DNA of 64,000 nt from Leptolyngbya subtilissima AS-A7 (GCF_039962255.1 NZ_JAMPKY010000005.1:186001-250000); one strand, 5' to 3'. Shown: positions 35,387 through 44,148, counted from the stretch's first letter. The notes: a model not told the origin generated them from the sequence alone. Made by a program: numbers and translations.

Positions 35387-35941
35387 CTACATTGCCCCAG
35401 CGCCGGTTGCAACAAGTCGTCTAAAGAGACCCTCAGACCAACCTGTTTCTTTCAGCACCGCTGCCGAAGAAACTTCGATATAGGCTTGCTCAATAAAGGC
35501 CAGATCTACCATGCAAATTTTGGCTAGGGCATCGCGCAGCTGCTCATCTTTGCCGTCTGCCAGGGCGCGCTTGCTGGCCTCATGCACAACCACGGCCATG
35601 GCAGGCACCACGTGCTGGGGGCCAATGCCAATGCGCACGTGAATTAAACCAATGCGCCAGCGCCGCTCGGCGTAGGCATCGCCCCAGTTATCCATGCCGG
35701 TGAACATTTCGTGGAACCAGGCCACAAAGGTTTCGCGCAGCCGATGAATTCTGCCCTCAGACTCATTGAGAATGGTGCTCATTTCGGCATCGCGACCTAA
35801 ATAATCATAGAAATAGTCGGCCATTTCGGGGGCAATTTCTAAACCCCAATCAGCTGTGGATTGAAGTACTTTACGGTCGTCGGCAGTGAGGCCAATGCGC
35901 GACACCATCTTAGACATAAACTCATTGGGCTCAAGGCTCAT
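35387..35941 (-). CDS. Protoglobin-domain haem sensor protein
   Basis: The 184-residue protein is a stand-alone protoglobin-type globin. The proximal histidine is H101 in GLIHVRIGIGP, and YFYDYLGRD, HRLRETFVAWFHEMF and AYAERRWRIG are typical flanking helices. Such globins bind oxygen, CO or NO and often control signalling partners, yet no output domain is attached here. The ATG at 35941 has AAGGA 8 bases upstream and is preferred over the one at 35977. It heads the Roadblock-GTPase-DUF4388-hemerythrin cluster and is the likely input. Confidence 0.88.
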   Translation of the reverse strand: MSLEPNEFMSKMVSRIGLTADDRKVLQSTADWGLEIAPEMADYFYDYLGRDAEMSTILNESEGRIHRLRETFVAWFHEMFTGMDNWGDAYAERRWRIGLIHVRIGIGPQHVVPAMAVVVHEASKRALADGKDEQLRDALAKICMVDLAFIEQAYIEVSSAAVLKETGWSEGLFRRLVATGAGAM

Positions 35942-36662
35942 TTGGCGAATCCTTAAAGTAGGACTTTGTTTCAACATCCTTGTTTTATCGCTTTAGCCCT
36001 AGGAATCAACATGGCGTGAATACCTAAGATTTTGAATCTTAGAGATTTTGTAGAGAGTTCAAAACATGACCGTTTGTTTGAACTTTAATCACAACTTTGG
36101 CGGGTATTTTTTGAGACGGGGAACACCCTTATTGCTTAAAGGCAGTGTCAGCAACCCATCCACATAAGTAAAGTGTTGTAACTGACTTAAACAACACTGA
36201 GACTGTTAATATCAGTAAAGTAATGCTAAAGCTAATGTTTAAGCGATTGCACTTTAGGAACCCCTAAATTGTTTATTTCAGGATCGTGCAACTGGATTTT
36301 GTACTTATAGATGTATTTATAGATAAAGATTGCTTTTTCTCAGAAAACTCTGATTTGAACTACGGGCTCTTCCTTGGTTAGCGATCTCTAAACCGGGACC
36401 ATTTGTCAACAGCATTAAGCTATATAAAGAAAAGGCTTGGTCTGCTCAACTGCAGACTGCGTAAGATTGCGGAAATTGGTGATACATTTCTTCAAACAGC
36501 ATGGCGTAGGCGGGCAGTTGAGTCCTGATCTGCTGTCAGAAGGCTATATAGTGAGATGCGATCGCAGCACCATAGCTCAGATGGGCAACCAGCTACCCTT
36601 CGCTAAAGGCCGCAGCGCTCGCTAGCCCAACCAATTTTCGGCACCTAAAGGCAGTTAGACCC
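35942..36662. other. AT-rich intergenic region upstream of the protoglobin cluster and deoC
   Basis: This 721-base region is clearly richer in A and T than its surroundings. It holds a perfect 8-bp hairpin (CTAAGATT at 36024-36031 with AATCTTAG at 36035-36042) and the inverted repeat described at 36056. A 62-codon frame (36437-36625) has no family resemblance and was not called. Promoters of both divergent units should lie here. Confidence 0.55.
36056..36084. promoter_or_regulatory. Inverted repeat AGTTCAAA-N13-TTTGAACT, candidate operator
   Basis: Eight-base arms (36056-36063 and 36077-36084) are perfect complements separated by 13 bases, about 115 bases upstream of the protoglobin start. 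This is a plausible site for a dimeric regulator; the regulator is unknown. Confidence 0.4.
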
Positions 36663-37373
36663 ATGGCCCGACGACCAACGGCAGATGACGGGGTAGATCT
36701 GGCGCCCTATATCGACCACTCTTTGCTTAGCCCTACGACTACGGCTGAGCAGGTGGCCCAATGGTGTGCTGAGGGCGATCGCTACGGGTTTGCCTCGGTT
36801 TGCATTGCCCCCTGCTATGTGCCCCAGGCCGTGGAGCTTCTGCACAATACTAAGGTGAAGGTCTGTACGGTAATTGGCTTTCCCACCGGGGCAACGACCT
36901 CAGGCACTAAGCTTTACGAGGCTCAGGAAGCGGCTGAGCGGGGAGCCGACGAGCTTGATGTTGTAATTAACTTGGGGTGGCTGAAAACGGGCAATACCGA
37001 TGCCATTCACCGAGAAATTGCCACTATTTGTGAAGAGACGGGTCTGCTGGTCAAAGCCATTCTCGAAACCGCCGTGCTTACCCCACCAGAAATCGCTCTC
37101 GCTGCCGAAGTTTGTATGGATGCTGGGGTTTCATTCTTAAAGACCAGTACCGGCTGGCAGGGGGGCGCTACCGTCGAAGTTGTGCGCCAGCTGTGGGAAC
37201 TGACCCAAGGCCAGGTGGGCATTAAAGCCTCTGGCGGCATTGGCACGGCCGCCCAAGCGGTGGCCCTGGTGCAGGTAGGGGCAACCCGCCTAGGCACCTC
37301 GCGCGGGGTCGATCTAATGCGGCAGCAGCAAGAGGAGCCAGCTGGTGAGGGGGATGGCGCTGATCGCCCTTAG
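36663..37373 (+). CDS. deoC: Deoxyribose-phosphate aldolase
   Basis: DeoC splits 2-deoxyribose 5-phosphate into glyceraldehyde 3-phosphate and acetaldehyde. The 236-residue TIM-barrel protein has the Schiff-base lysine K160 in FLKTSTGW, the second active-site lysine K188 in GIKASGGI and D99 in DELDVVIN, with [11 protein letters not shown] at residues 70-80. The tail ([13 protein letters not shown]) is a short polar extension. It stands alone, with no other nucleoside-catabolism gene near. Confidence 0.95.
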   Translation: MARRPTADDGVDLAPYIDHSLLSPTTTAEQVAQWCAEGDRYGFASVCIAPCYVPQAVELLHNTKVKVCTVIGFPTGATTSGTKLYEAQEAAERGADELDVVINLGWLKTGNTDAIHREIATICEETGLLVKAILETAVLTPPEIALAAEVCMDAGVSFLKTSTGWQGGATVEVVRQLWELTQGQVGIKASGGIGTAAQAVALVQVGATRLGTSRGVDLMRQQQEEPAGEGDGADRP

Positions 37374-37406
37374 GCTACTACTTGACAAAGCTGATTGTGA
37401 CAGGAG

Positions 37407-37580
37407 CCGTTTAGGGTTCAGGGTTTAATACCAAATCCTATTTGGTTACACCCGGTTTGTAGGGGCATTGCACTGCAATGCCCCTACGAGATCTCTGTTT
37501 TGAACTGGGGCTTCCCAAGGCGATTTGGTATAAGGTATACGGCTTAAGGTTTGCCTTGCACCTTAAACCCTGCACCCCCC
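37407..37580. repeat. Dispersed GGGTTCAAGG-type repeat, copy 2, interrupted by a MITE-like element
   Basis: CCGTTTAGGGTTCAGGGTTTA before 37426, given as CCGTTTAGGG plus TTCAGGGTTTA, and AAGGTATACGGCTTAAGG with CACCTTAAACCCTGCACC after 37531 together match the other copies of this family. The two halves are separated by the 102-bp element at 37429-37530, so this copy was probably split by insertion. Confidence 0.55.
37429..37530. mobile_element. 102-bp MITE-like element with TAA target duplication
   Basis: The ends are 9-bp perfect inverted repeats, TACCAAATC (37429-37437) and GATTTGGTA (37522-37530). TAA stands directly outside both ends (37426-37428 and 37531-37533), as expected from a target-site duplication. 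The centre is a palindrome, GTAGGGGCATTGCA and its complement around one C (37459-37487). It has no coding capacity; mobilisation would need a transposase supplied from elsewhere. Confidence 0.6.
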
Positions 37581-37610
37581 TTAACTGGCGATCTCTAGCC
37601 TGGCAGTCTA

Positions 37611-37919
37611 CTATCCCAAGTTGAGCTTGAGGGCAATCAAGCCAATCAACGTGATTAGCCCAAGGGACTGGCGGAAGTAGTTTACCCCAGTGAACAGTTC
37701 TAGCCAGGCCCAAGTGAACCAGGTGCCAAAGGCCACCAGTTCAACGGTGGTTTGCAATGGGCCATCGGGAAGAACGGCTTGTAAAACAGTTGCCGTCACT
37801 GCCACTAGAATTGGTAAGTTTGGCGGTTGAGCGATAACCAGGTTGCCTTCGCCGTCGCGAAAGATGCGATCGAACAAGGATGGGTACTGCGCCCCAGAAG
37901 TCTCTAAATTGCGGTTCAT
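37611..37919 (-). CDS. Small conserved-looking membrane protein
   Basis: The 102-residue protein has a polar N-terminus (QYPSLFDRIFRDGEGNLVIAQPPNLP) followed by two or three hydrophobic segments (about 34-52, 58-75, 82-100) with a WFTWAWLELFTGVNYFR centre. No named family was recognised; the style fits small cyanobacterial inner- or thylakoid-membrane proteins. It is convergent with deoC and divergent from the PAP2 gene. Confidence 0.6.
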   Translation of the reverse strand: MNRNLETSGAQYPSLFDRIFRDGEGNLVIAQPPNLPILVAVTATVLQAVLPDGPLQTTVELVAFGTWFTWAWLELFTGVNYFRQSLGLITLIGLIALKLNLG

Positions 37920-38124
37920 GAGAGGTATATACCTAATTGGAAAACGGCTGAGGATTCATGGTAGTGCTGTTGCCCGCTGCCGGGGATGTACCAGATGTTA
38001 GATATAAAAATGTCAGATTATAGAGCAATAGACCGATTTCCTAAGGCTTAAGCACGACGTTGCTCAACGGTACGAGCTGACGGCTGCATGCAAGGTAGCG
38101 GTCTGGTGCCAAGGGGGAACGGCA

Positions 38125-38161
38125 TACAATACTAACCAACGCCTATCCACCCTCCTAGGAG
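38125..38161 (+). promoter_or_regulatory. Likely -10 box and ribosome site of the PAP2 gene
   Basis: TACAAT at 38125-38130 fits a -10 element, though no good -35 box is seen 17 bases upstream. CTAGGAG ending near 38161 is a good ribosome site, 7 to 8 bases before the ATG at 38169. Confidence 0.4.
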
Positions 38162-38168
38162 ATTATTA

Positions 38169-38837
38169 ATGGCAGAGGTTAGCCCCCGCCTTTACTGGTT
38201 GTTCCAGTCTCTCATTGCCTTTATCCCCTATCTGTTTCTAGGTCTTTTTTCAGGCGCATTTATTTTAACGGCGGGCGCTTTTCTAGCCCGGATTTTGTTT
38301 GTAGACTGGTTGCGACCGGTTGAAGAGCTTTGCCTGTTAACGCTCAAGGCGCAAGCTAACCCAATCCTCGATAGCGTTATGACGGCTGTAACCCGGCTAG
38401 CTCAGGGCGAGATTACCATCCCTGTGCTGATCGTGGTTGGTGGAATTTTGGTTTACCGCGACCGGGCGATCGCGGCCCTAGTTCTGGCCATTGGGTTGGG
38501 CGGGTCGTGGTTACTGAATGGGATTTTTAAATCTTTCTTCCGCCGGGAAAGGCCCGACCTGTGGTCTTCCTCTAAACGCCCGATGGACTACAGCTACCCC
38601 AGCGGCCACGCCATGAGCGCGATTTCGTTTTACGGTCTTTTGGCCGCTGCTCTAACCTCTCTCAACATTCCGCTAGAGATTACGGCTACGTTAGCTCTGA
38701 TTTTGACCCTGGGGGTGGGGTTTAGCCGGGTATATTTGGGTGTGCATTGGCCAACCGATGTGTTGAGCGGCTGGGTTGCTGGCGGTATCTGGCTCGGGGT
38801 TTGCCTGCTAGGGCTAGTGCGAATTGGCGGCCTTTGA
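38169..38837 (+). CDS. PAP2-family membrane phosphatase
   Basis: The 222-residue protein has about six membrane helices and all three PAP2 motifs: KSFFRRERP (about 118-126), YPSGHAMSA (about 141-149) and SRVYLGVHWPTDV (about 188-200). Such enzymes dephosphorylate lipid phosphates such as phosphatidic acid or undecaprenyl pyrophosphate at the membrane. The neighbouring gene on the other strand encodes a lipid-kinase-like protein, so the pair may act on the same lipid pool; that link is inferred from position only. Confidence 0.9.
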   Translation: MAEVSPRLYWLFQSLIAFIPYLFLGLFSGAFILTAGAFLARILFVDWLRPVEELCLLTLKAQANPILDSVMTAVTRLAQGEITIPVLIVVGGILVYRDRAIAALVLAIGLGGSWLLNGIFKSFFRRERPDLWSSSKRPMDYSYPSGHAMSAISFYGLLAAALTSLNIPLEITATLALILTLGVGFSRVYLGVHWPTDVLSGWVAGGIWLGVCLLGLVRIGGL

Positions 38838-38862
38838 GGGCGTAAGTCTTTCGGTGAAGTCC

Positions 38863-39888
38863 TTAAAAATCAAGGGCTTCAGAACTAGGAGTTTGAGGCT
38901 CAAAGTCTTGAGGCTCAGAGTCTTGAGGGTGCTGGATGAAATCAAAAATGCTATTTTTCTCAGCAGCACTGTTTTGTTCAGTGAATGTGACCGCTAGCTC
39001 AGGTGTGGGCACATAGATCCAGAGGGCTTTAGGAACAACCTCAACGACGACCGGCGTTGTGCCGATACATTCCCCATCGGCATGAACATCTAGCGCTGGG
39101 TACGCTCTCACTTCAATCGTAGAGGCCTGATGCATTTTGAGCCGTTCATGGGGTAGCTGTTTGCCCCGCATAGCCGCAAAAAACTGGCGGAAATGATCCC
39201 ACTTAGAGGGCTTGTTGATATAGATAAGGTCAAGCTTGCCGTCATTCATTTTGGCCTCGGGTGCTAGAGCAAACTCGACACCATAGCGAGGGCTGTTGCA
39301 GACATTGACTTGTAAGGTGCTCAGCCGCGCCCTTTTGCCATCAAAGCGCAAGGCCAAACGGTGTGGCTTAAACTGCAAGAAGGTTTTGAAGCCAGCAAAA
39401 AAGCTTTTAATAGCTGCCCAATAGTTGCTCTTAATGCCTTCCTTGACGTCATCTCCACAGGGAAAAAGTGAGGCTTCTAAGCCTATGCCCACTACTTCCA
39501 TAAAATAGTGGTTATTGGCTTTGCCTAGGTCAAATTGGCTGCGCTTTCCCTCTGTGAGAACTTGCACAGCCTGTGCCATATCCGTCGGAATATTTAGGCT
39601 GGCCGCAATATTATTGCGCGTGCCAAGGGGAATAATGCCCAATGTCGTTTGAGTATGCACCAATCCCCGAGCGACAGCTTCAATTGTGCCGTCGCCCCCG
39701 GCGACAACCACCAGCTTTGCTCCCGATTTTGCGGCTGCGGCCGCTAACCCTTGGCCATTTTCCTCGGCTGTTGTAGGGCAGATTTCGGCGTGGATGCCCT
39801 GGCTGTGTAAAGCGTTGGTAAGATCGGGCACTAGCTGAGAGTTTTCACTTGGCCCAGAGGTGGGGTTGACGATCAGTACGGTATTCAT
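38863..39888 (-). CDS. Diacylglycerol kinase-family lipid kinase
   Basis: The 341-residue protein has the kinase fold of the YegS/DagK group. The N-terminal strand is VLIVNPTSGP, the nucleotide loop is VVVAGGDGTIEAVARGL (about 66-82) and the second motif is IPLGTRNNIAASL (about 94-106). The C-terminal domain has ALDVHADGE. It would phosphorylate a lipid such as diacylglycerol or sphingoid bases. The C-terminus ends in a repetitive acidic tail (DSEPQDFEPQ). The ATG at 39888 is preferred to a GTG nine codons upstream. Confidence 0.85.
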   Translation of the reverse strand: MNTVLIVNPTSGPSENSQLVPDLTNALHSQGIHAEICPTTAEENGQGLAAAAAKSGAKLVVVAGGDGTIEAVARGLVHTQTTLGIIPLGTRNNIAASLNIPTDMAQAVQVLTEGKRSQFDLGKANNHYFMEVVGIGLEASLFPCGDDVKEGIKSNYWAAIKSFFAGFKTFLQFKPHRLALRFDGKRARLSTLQVNVCNSPRYGVEFALAPEAKMNDGKLDLIYINKPSKWDHFRQFFAAMRGKQLPHERLKMHQASTIEVRAYPALDVHADGECIGTTPVVVEVVPKALWIYVPTPELAVTFTEQNSAAEKNSIFDFIQHPQDSEPQDFEPQTPSSEALDF

Positions 39889-40288
39889 CTCTGGAGTCTC
39901 CCAATTAGATTTCACAGAGCTATACAGCGGTGTGGAGCGAGTGACATTGGCAAAGAGCTCAGGCTGCTGTCGTTTGCGATCGCCCTATCCTTTACTAGGC
40001 TAGGTTGAAATCCTCCCTATGAACATGAGAGTGACGGGTACCTTCAGCTTAAATAGCGCGTGCTCCACTGCATCCATCATGACAGGCGTGCCCAGGTGAC
40101 GTATTGGCAGCTGCACCAGTGGCGAGGAACATGGTACCGGGGTAGGTCTTTATTCACATAGCCAGTTTCGTCTTTCCGACCGTCGTGACGTGCAGCACGT
40201 AGACCATGGTGAGAGCGATCTGGTCTTGGGTTCGGATTTCAGGGTGGGTACCGCTCACCAGCAGTAGGTCAACGTTATGAACAGAGGC
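39889..40288. other. Intergenic region with a possible transposase remnant
   Basis: This 400-base spacer holds no complete gene. On the minus strand about 45 codons (40289 back to 40154) read VDLLLVSGTHPEIRTQDQIA and LTMVYVLHVTT. The pattern RTQDQIxLTMxY recalls the N-terminal part of IS5-type transposases, but the match is weak and no inverted repeats or catalytic residues are visible. Confidence 0.3.
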
Positions 40289-41185
40289 TTAAGCTCCAAA
40301 GGGGTTGGTGGGCAGGCCGGGCACAGGGGCTGCGATCGCAAACAAATCCCCCGAATAAAACCCCTGCTGAATCTCCTTTTGGCTCAGCCCTACGGAGGCG
40401 GTAGTGACGTAGAGGGTCTGTCGGTTAGGGCCGCCAAAGGTGGGGCAAGTGGGGCGCTGCACGGGCAGTTTCACCCGGCCCAAGGATTCTCCAGAGGGGC
40501 TAAAGCAGGCCACGCAGCTGCCATTCCAAAGCGCCGTCCAGATATTGCCGTCGTTGTCGATCGCTAGGCCGTCGGGTTCGATGAATTCATCTTCTTTGCC
40601 CAGGTCAATGGCAACGGTGCGATCGCTAATTTCCCCCGTTGCCCCATCGAATCTGTAGGCAAAAATTTTGCGCTGGGGTGAGTCAGTCAAATAAAAGGTA
40701 TGGCCGTCGGGGCTCCAGCCCAGCCCGTTGGAGATCGTCAGTTCGGTTTCCATGGTGCGCACTGAGCCATCGGGGTCGTAGCGGTAGAGGGCCGCATGGC
40801 CAGGATAGTCTGGGCTCATAGAGCCAATCCAAAAGCGGCCCTGGGGGTCGCACTTGCCGTCGTTAAAGCGGGTGCCCGGGGCATCAAACTCAAAGGTGTG
40901 GAGGGTTTCGACCTCACCCGAGGTGAGATCGAGCTGGGTGATGCGATCGCCCATGGCCACCAGCAGCCTCTCGCCTGCCATCAAGGCTATGGCGCTGCCC
41001 ATATCGCCCACATCCCAGTGGCAGTCGTCGCCGCTGCTGGGCTCAAACACATGGACGCGGTGGTTGAGAATATCGACCCAGTAGAGCACCTGCTTGTCGC
41101 CATCCCACAGAGGGCCTTCTCCCAGGCGAGCGCGGGCATGGAGCACGTTTTGGGCCGATAGCTTAGGCAGGGTCGCAGCGGTCAT
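40289..41185 (-). CDS. SMP-30/gluconolactonase family protein
   Basis: The 298-residue protein is a six-bladed beta-propeller of the SMP-30/gluconolactonase group, which open sugar lactones in a calcium-dependent way. Signatures are ARLGEGPLWD (the metal-ligand glutamate), FNDGKCDPQGRFWIGSM, ISNGLGWSPDG and EPDGLAIDNDGNIW. The ATG at 41185 puts the first conserved blade about 18 residues in; an ATG at 41236 would add 17 residues. The true substrate is not predictable from sequence. Confidence 0.88.
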   Translation of the reverse strand: MTAATLPKLSAQNVLHARARLGEGPLWDGDKQVLYWVDILNHRVHVFEPSSGDDCHWDVGDMGSAIALMAGERLLVAMGDRITQLDLTSGEVETLHTFEFDAPGTRFNDGKCDPQGRFWIGSMSPDYPGHAALYRYDPDGSVRTMETELTISNGLGWSPDGHTFYLTDSPQRKIFAYRFDGATGEISDRTVAIDLGKEDEFIEPDGLAIDNDGNIWTALWNGSCVACFSPSGESLGRVKLPVQRPTCPTFGGPNRQTLYVTTASVGLSQKEIQQGFYSGDLFAIAAPVPGLPTNPFGA

Positions 41186-41253
41186 GGGGGCACCGGGGTT
41201 ACTTACAGAAGCGTCGCACAGCGTGGCTGGGCACATCCCTATCTAAAGACAGA

Positions 41254-41311
41254 GGGTGTAGGGTTCAAGGTATAAGGCACTTCTTAAACCCTACACCTTA
41301 TACCCTGAAAC
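41254..41311. repeat. Dispersed GGGTTCAAGG-type repeat, copy 3
   Basis: GGTGTAGGGTTCAAGGTATA is followed by the inverted partners AAACCCTACACC and CCTTATACCC, giving a nearly palindromic 58-base element. It ends 3 bases before the stop of the TPR lipoprotein gene. Confidence 0.8.
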
Positions 41312-41313
41312 CC

Positions 41314-42069
41314 CTACAGCCCCGCCGCCTGACGAATTTCCTCGGTTGCTTCGATCTGCTCCTGGCTAAACCCGGCTTGTTCTAAGTGGTCTAGGTAGTC
41401 GCGGCTTGTGTAGCGACTGTCGATCGCTAATGCCTGACGGTAGTTGGCGATCGCCTCAGCATTGTTCTCGGCTGACCAGTGGGCCAACGCCAGCGCTACC
41501 CAGGGGTGGGGGTTGCCCGGCTCTAGCTCGGTGGCGGTTTGGGCTTCAGCTACGGCCTGCTCGACCTGTCCTAACCGCTGGTAGGCCAAGCTGAGGTTAT
41601 AGTGGGCGATTTCATTGCGGGGCTCAAGTTCGGCGGCGCGGGTGTGGGTCTCTACCGCCGCCTCTAGCTGCCCATCCACCAGATAGACAATGCCTAGGGC
41701 GTTGAGGGCGGGCACGTGCTCTGGGCTATAGCTCAGGGCGGTTTGTAGTGCCGAAACGGCGGGGGCCGCAAACCCGGCGAGGTGCTGAGTCCAGCCCAGC
41801 AAGACTTGGCCTTCGGGGTTGCGGGGGTCGAGGGCGGCGGCAATCTTGAGGGTGGCGATCGCCCGCTCCATATCTCCCTGCTGCCGAAAGGCTAGCCCCT
41901 CCTGGCGGTAGCGAGCCGCTGTCGCCACATCCACCAGGAAGGTCGGCAACGCCAGATTGTCCAGCGCCTCGGTCGAAAGTATAGCGGACTGCCACGGCAC
42001 CGCCGTCTCCCGCTGGCAGCCCGCCAGAACTAAAGCCGTGCAGAGTATCCAACCAGAGACTTTTCCCAT
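41314..42069 (-). CDS. TPR-repeat lipoprotein
   Basis: The 251-residue protein begins with a lipoprotein signal (WILCTALVLAGC, lipidated Cys18). Residues about 45-225 are a run of five tetratricopeptide repeats, such as ARYRQEGLAFRQQGDMERAI, PALNALGIVYLVDGQLEAAV and AHYNLSLAYQRLGQVEQAV. It probably scaffolds an envelope complex. The ATG at 42069 starts directly at the signal peptide, so the longer reading to 42291 is not used. Confidence 0.85.
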   Translation of the reverse strand: MGKVSGWILCTALVLAGCQRETAVPWQSAILSTEALDNLALPTFLVDVATAARYRQEGLAFRQQGDMERAIATLKIAAALDPRNPEGQVLLGWTQHLAGFAAPAVSALQTALSYSPEHVPALNALGIVYLVDGQLEAAVETHTRAAELEPRNEIAHYNLSLAYQRLGQVEQAVAEAQTATELEPGNPHPWVALALAHWSAENNAEAIANYRQALAIDSRYTSRDYLDHLEQAGFSQEQIEATEEIRQAAGL

Positions 42070-42515
42070 AGACCGTGTTTGCTGGATTTGTTGAGGGGCT
42101 TGGGTTAATACTCTATAGGCTCCTGCCCCAAACCGTTCTACTCCCCATCTGCTCACCACTACTCTGGTTCTTATTCGATGTATTCCATGCAGCACGCCAG
42201 CCCCGCATCCCTGCTGTAGCGTAGCCTTGGGTTGCCCATAATCCATCAGGGTGAAAGCCCAACAGCGGCTTCCTGGAACTGGCCCTAGCAATTGGCCTTT
42301 TCCCCAGAGAGTTCTCCCTGAACTTTTTGGGGTTACCGTTTCATGGCATACCAGTGCCGGCTCTGCGATCGCCTATAAATAACTCCCTCAAGCAGCCCCA
42401 GATGGTGGATGCAGCCCAGCCAGCCGTTAGCGCTTACCTTTTGCTCTAGAATTTGGTCACGGCGGTTACCCTCCCGACAGCTCGGCTCTTAGTTCATTTC
42501 CCTCAACGGCACCTT
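42070..42515. other. Divergent promoter region between the TPR lipoprotein and GH57 genes
   Basis: These 446 bases separate divergent genes. On the minus strand TATAGAGTATTAAC (near 42105-42118) could supply a -10 element for the lipoprotein. One HIP1-like site lies near 42366. No repeat or RNA gene was recognised. Confidence 0.4.
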
Positions 42516-44105
42516 ATGGCTACTGGATATCTCGCACTCGTACTCCATGCCCACCTGCCCTATGTGCGTCACCCCGAGAGTGACTACGTGCTGGAGGAAG
42601 AGTGGCTCTACGAGGCAATTATCGAGACCTACGTGCCTCTGCTCACCATGTTTGAGGGGCTAAAGCGCGACGGTATCGACTTCAAGCTCACCATGAGCAT
42701 GACGCCGCCCTTGATTTCCATGCTGCGCGATCCGCTGCTGCAAGAGCGCTTCGACGCCCACCTGGCCATGCTCGAAGAACTCACCGAGCTGGAGGTTGAG
42801 CGCCACGTCCACAACGGACACCTGCAATATTTAGCTGAAACCTACGCTAAAGAGTTCAACCACGTCCGCAACGTGTGGGAGAGCTACAGCGGCGACCTGG
42901 TCACCGCCTTTAAGCAGTACCAAGACAGCAACAACCTCGACATCATCACCTGCGGGGCCACCCATGGCTACCTGCCGCTGATGAAAATGTATCCCGAAGC
43001 GGTGTGGGCGCAAATTCAGGTTGCCGCTGAGCACTACGAAGACACCTTTGGTCAGCCTCCAAAGGGCATCTGGCTACCCGAGTGCGCTTACTACGAGGGT
43101 CTCGAGCGCATGGTCGCCGACGCTGGCCTGCGCTACTTCTTAACGGATGGCCACGGCATTCTCTACGCTCGACCCCGGCCCCGATTTGGCAGCTACTCCC
43201 CCATCTTCACCGAGAGCGGCGTCGCCGCCTTTGGCCGCGACCACGAGTCGTCGCAGCAGGTGTGGTCATCTCAAGTGGGCTACCCCGGCGCGCCCGAGTA
43301 CCGCGAGTTCTACCGCGACCTGGGCTGGGATGCCGAATACGAATACATCAAGCCCTACATCATGCCCAACGGTCAGCGCAAGAATGTGGGCATCAAATAT
43401 CACAAGATCACCGGCAAGGGCTTGGGCCTCTCCGACAAGCAGCTCTATGACCCCTACTGGGCCAAAGAAAAAGCCGCCGAGCACGCCGCTAATTTTATGT
43501 ACAACCGCGAGAAGCAGATTGGCCACCTCCACGGCCTGATGCAGCGCCCGCCAATTATTGTGTCGCCCTACGACGCCGAGCTGTTTGGTCACTGGTGGTA
43601 TGAAGGCCCCTGGTTCCTCGACTACCTGTTCCGCAAGAGCTGGTTTGACCAAAGCACCTACGAAATGACTCACCTGACCGACTATTTGCAAGGTCACCCC
43701 ACCCAGCAGGTGTGTCGCCCCTCCCAGTCGAGCTGGGGCTACAAGGGTTTCCACGAATACTGGCTGAACGAGACCAACTCCTGGATTTACCCCCATCTGC
43801 ACAAAGCTGCCGAGCGCATGATCGACCTGGCCAAGCGCGAACCTGCCGACGAGTTAGAGTGGCGCGCCCTCAACCAGGCGGCGCGGGAACTGCTGCTGGC
43901 GCAGTCGTCTGACTGGGCTTTCATTATGCGTACGGGGACGATGGTGCCTTATGCGGTGCGGCGGACCAGGTCGCACCTGATGCGTTTCCAAAAGCTGTGG
44001 GATGACATTCTGCGCGAAAAAATTGACTCCGGCTGGCTAGAAAAGATTGAGATAGTAGACAACATCTTCCCCAACATCAACTACCGCGTCTATCGCCCGC
44101 TGTAG
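42516..44105 (+). CDS. GH57 family 1,4-alpha-glucan branching enzyme (DUF1957 type)
   Basis: This 529-residue protein is a glycoside hydrolase family 57 enzyme of the branching-enzyme type. It begins with the family motif LVLHAHLPYVRHPE. The nucleophile is E189 in WLPECAYYEG and the acid/base is D353 in SPYDAELFGHWWYEGP, positions close to those of characterised archaeal branching enzymes. The C-terminal helical part has SSWGYKGFHEYWLN and SSDWAFIMRTGT. It probably acts in glycogen metabolism. The ATG at 42516 gives the standard N-terminus; upstream in-frame codons lack homology. Confidence 0.92.
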   Translation: MATGYLALVLHAHLPYVRHPESDYVLEEEWLYEAIIETYVPLLTMFEGLKRDGIDFKLTMSMTPPLISMLRDPLLQERFDAHLAMLEELTELEVERHVHNGHLQYLAETYAKEFNHVRNVWESYSGDLVTAFKQYQDSNNLDIITCGATHGYLPLMKMYPEAVWAQIQVAAEHYEDTFGQPPKGIWLPECAYYEGLERMVADAGLRYFLTDGHGILYARPRPRFGSYSPIFTESGVAAFGRDHESSQQVWSSQVGYPGAPEYREFYRDLGWDAEYEYIKPYIMPNGQRKNVGIKYHKITGKGLGLSDKQLYDPYWAKEKAAEHAANFMYNREKQIGHLHGLMQRPPIIVSPYDAELFGHWWYEGPWFLDYLFRKSWFDQSTYEMTHLTDYLQGHPTQQVCRPSQSSWGYKGFHEYWLNETNSWIYPHLHKAAERMIDLAKREPADELEWRALNQAARELLLAQSSDWAFIMRTGTMVPYAVRRTRSHLMRFQKLWDDILREKIDSGWLEKIEIVDNIFPNINYRVYRPL

Positions 44106-44127
44106 TGGGGCTGAGTATTGGTAGAAG

Positions 44128-44148
44128 GGCTGTCCTAAGCGGACAGCC
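44128..44148 (+). terminator. Hairpin after the GH57 gene
   Basis: GGCTGTCC and GGACAGCC close the loop TAAGC, 23 bases past the stop codon. There is no T tract. Confidence 0.5.

Noticed and set aside
36437-36625. A 62-codon frame upstream of deoC
   Set aside because: It has a TTG start, no ribosome site and no recognisable domain, and lies in an AT-rich regulatory region.
43266-43802. A 178-codon minus-strand frame inside the GH57 gene
   Set aside because: The plus-strand protein is an intact, well-conserved enzyme; the reverse frame reflects high GC content.
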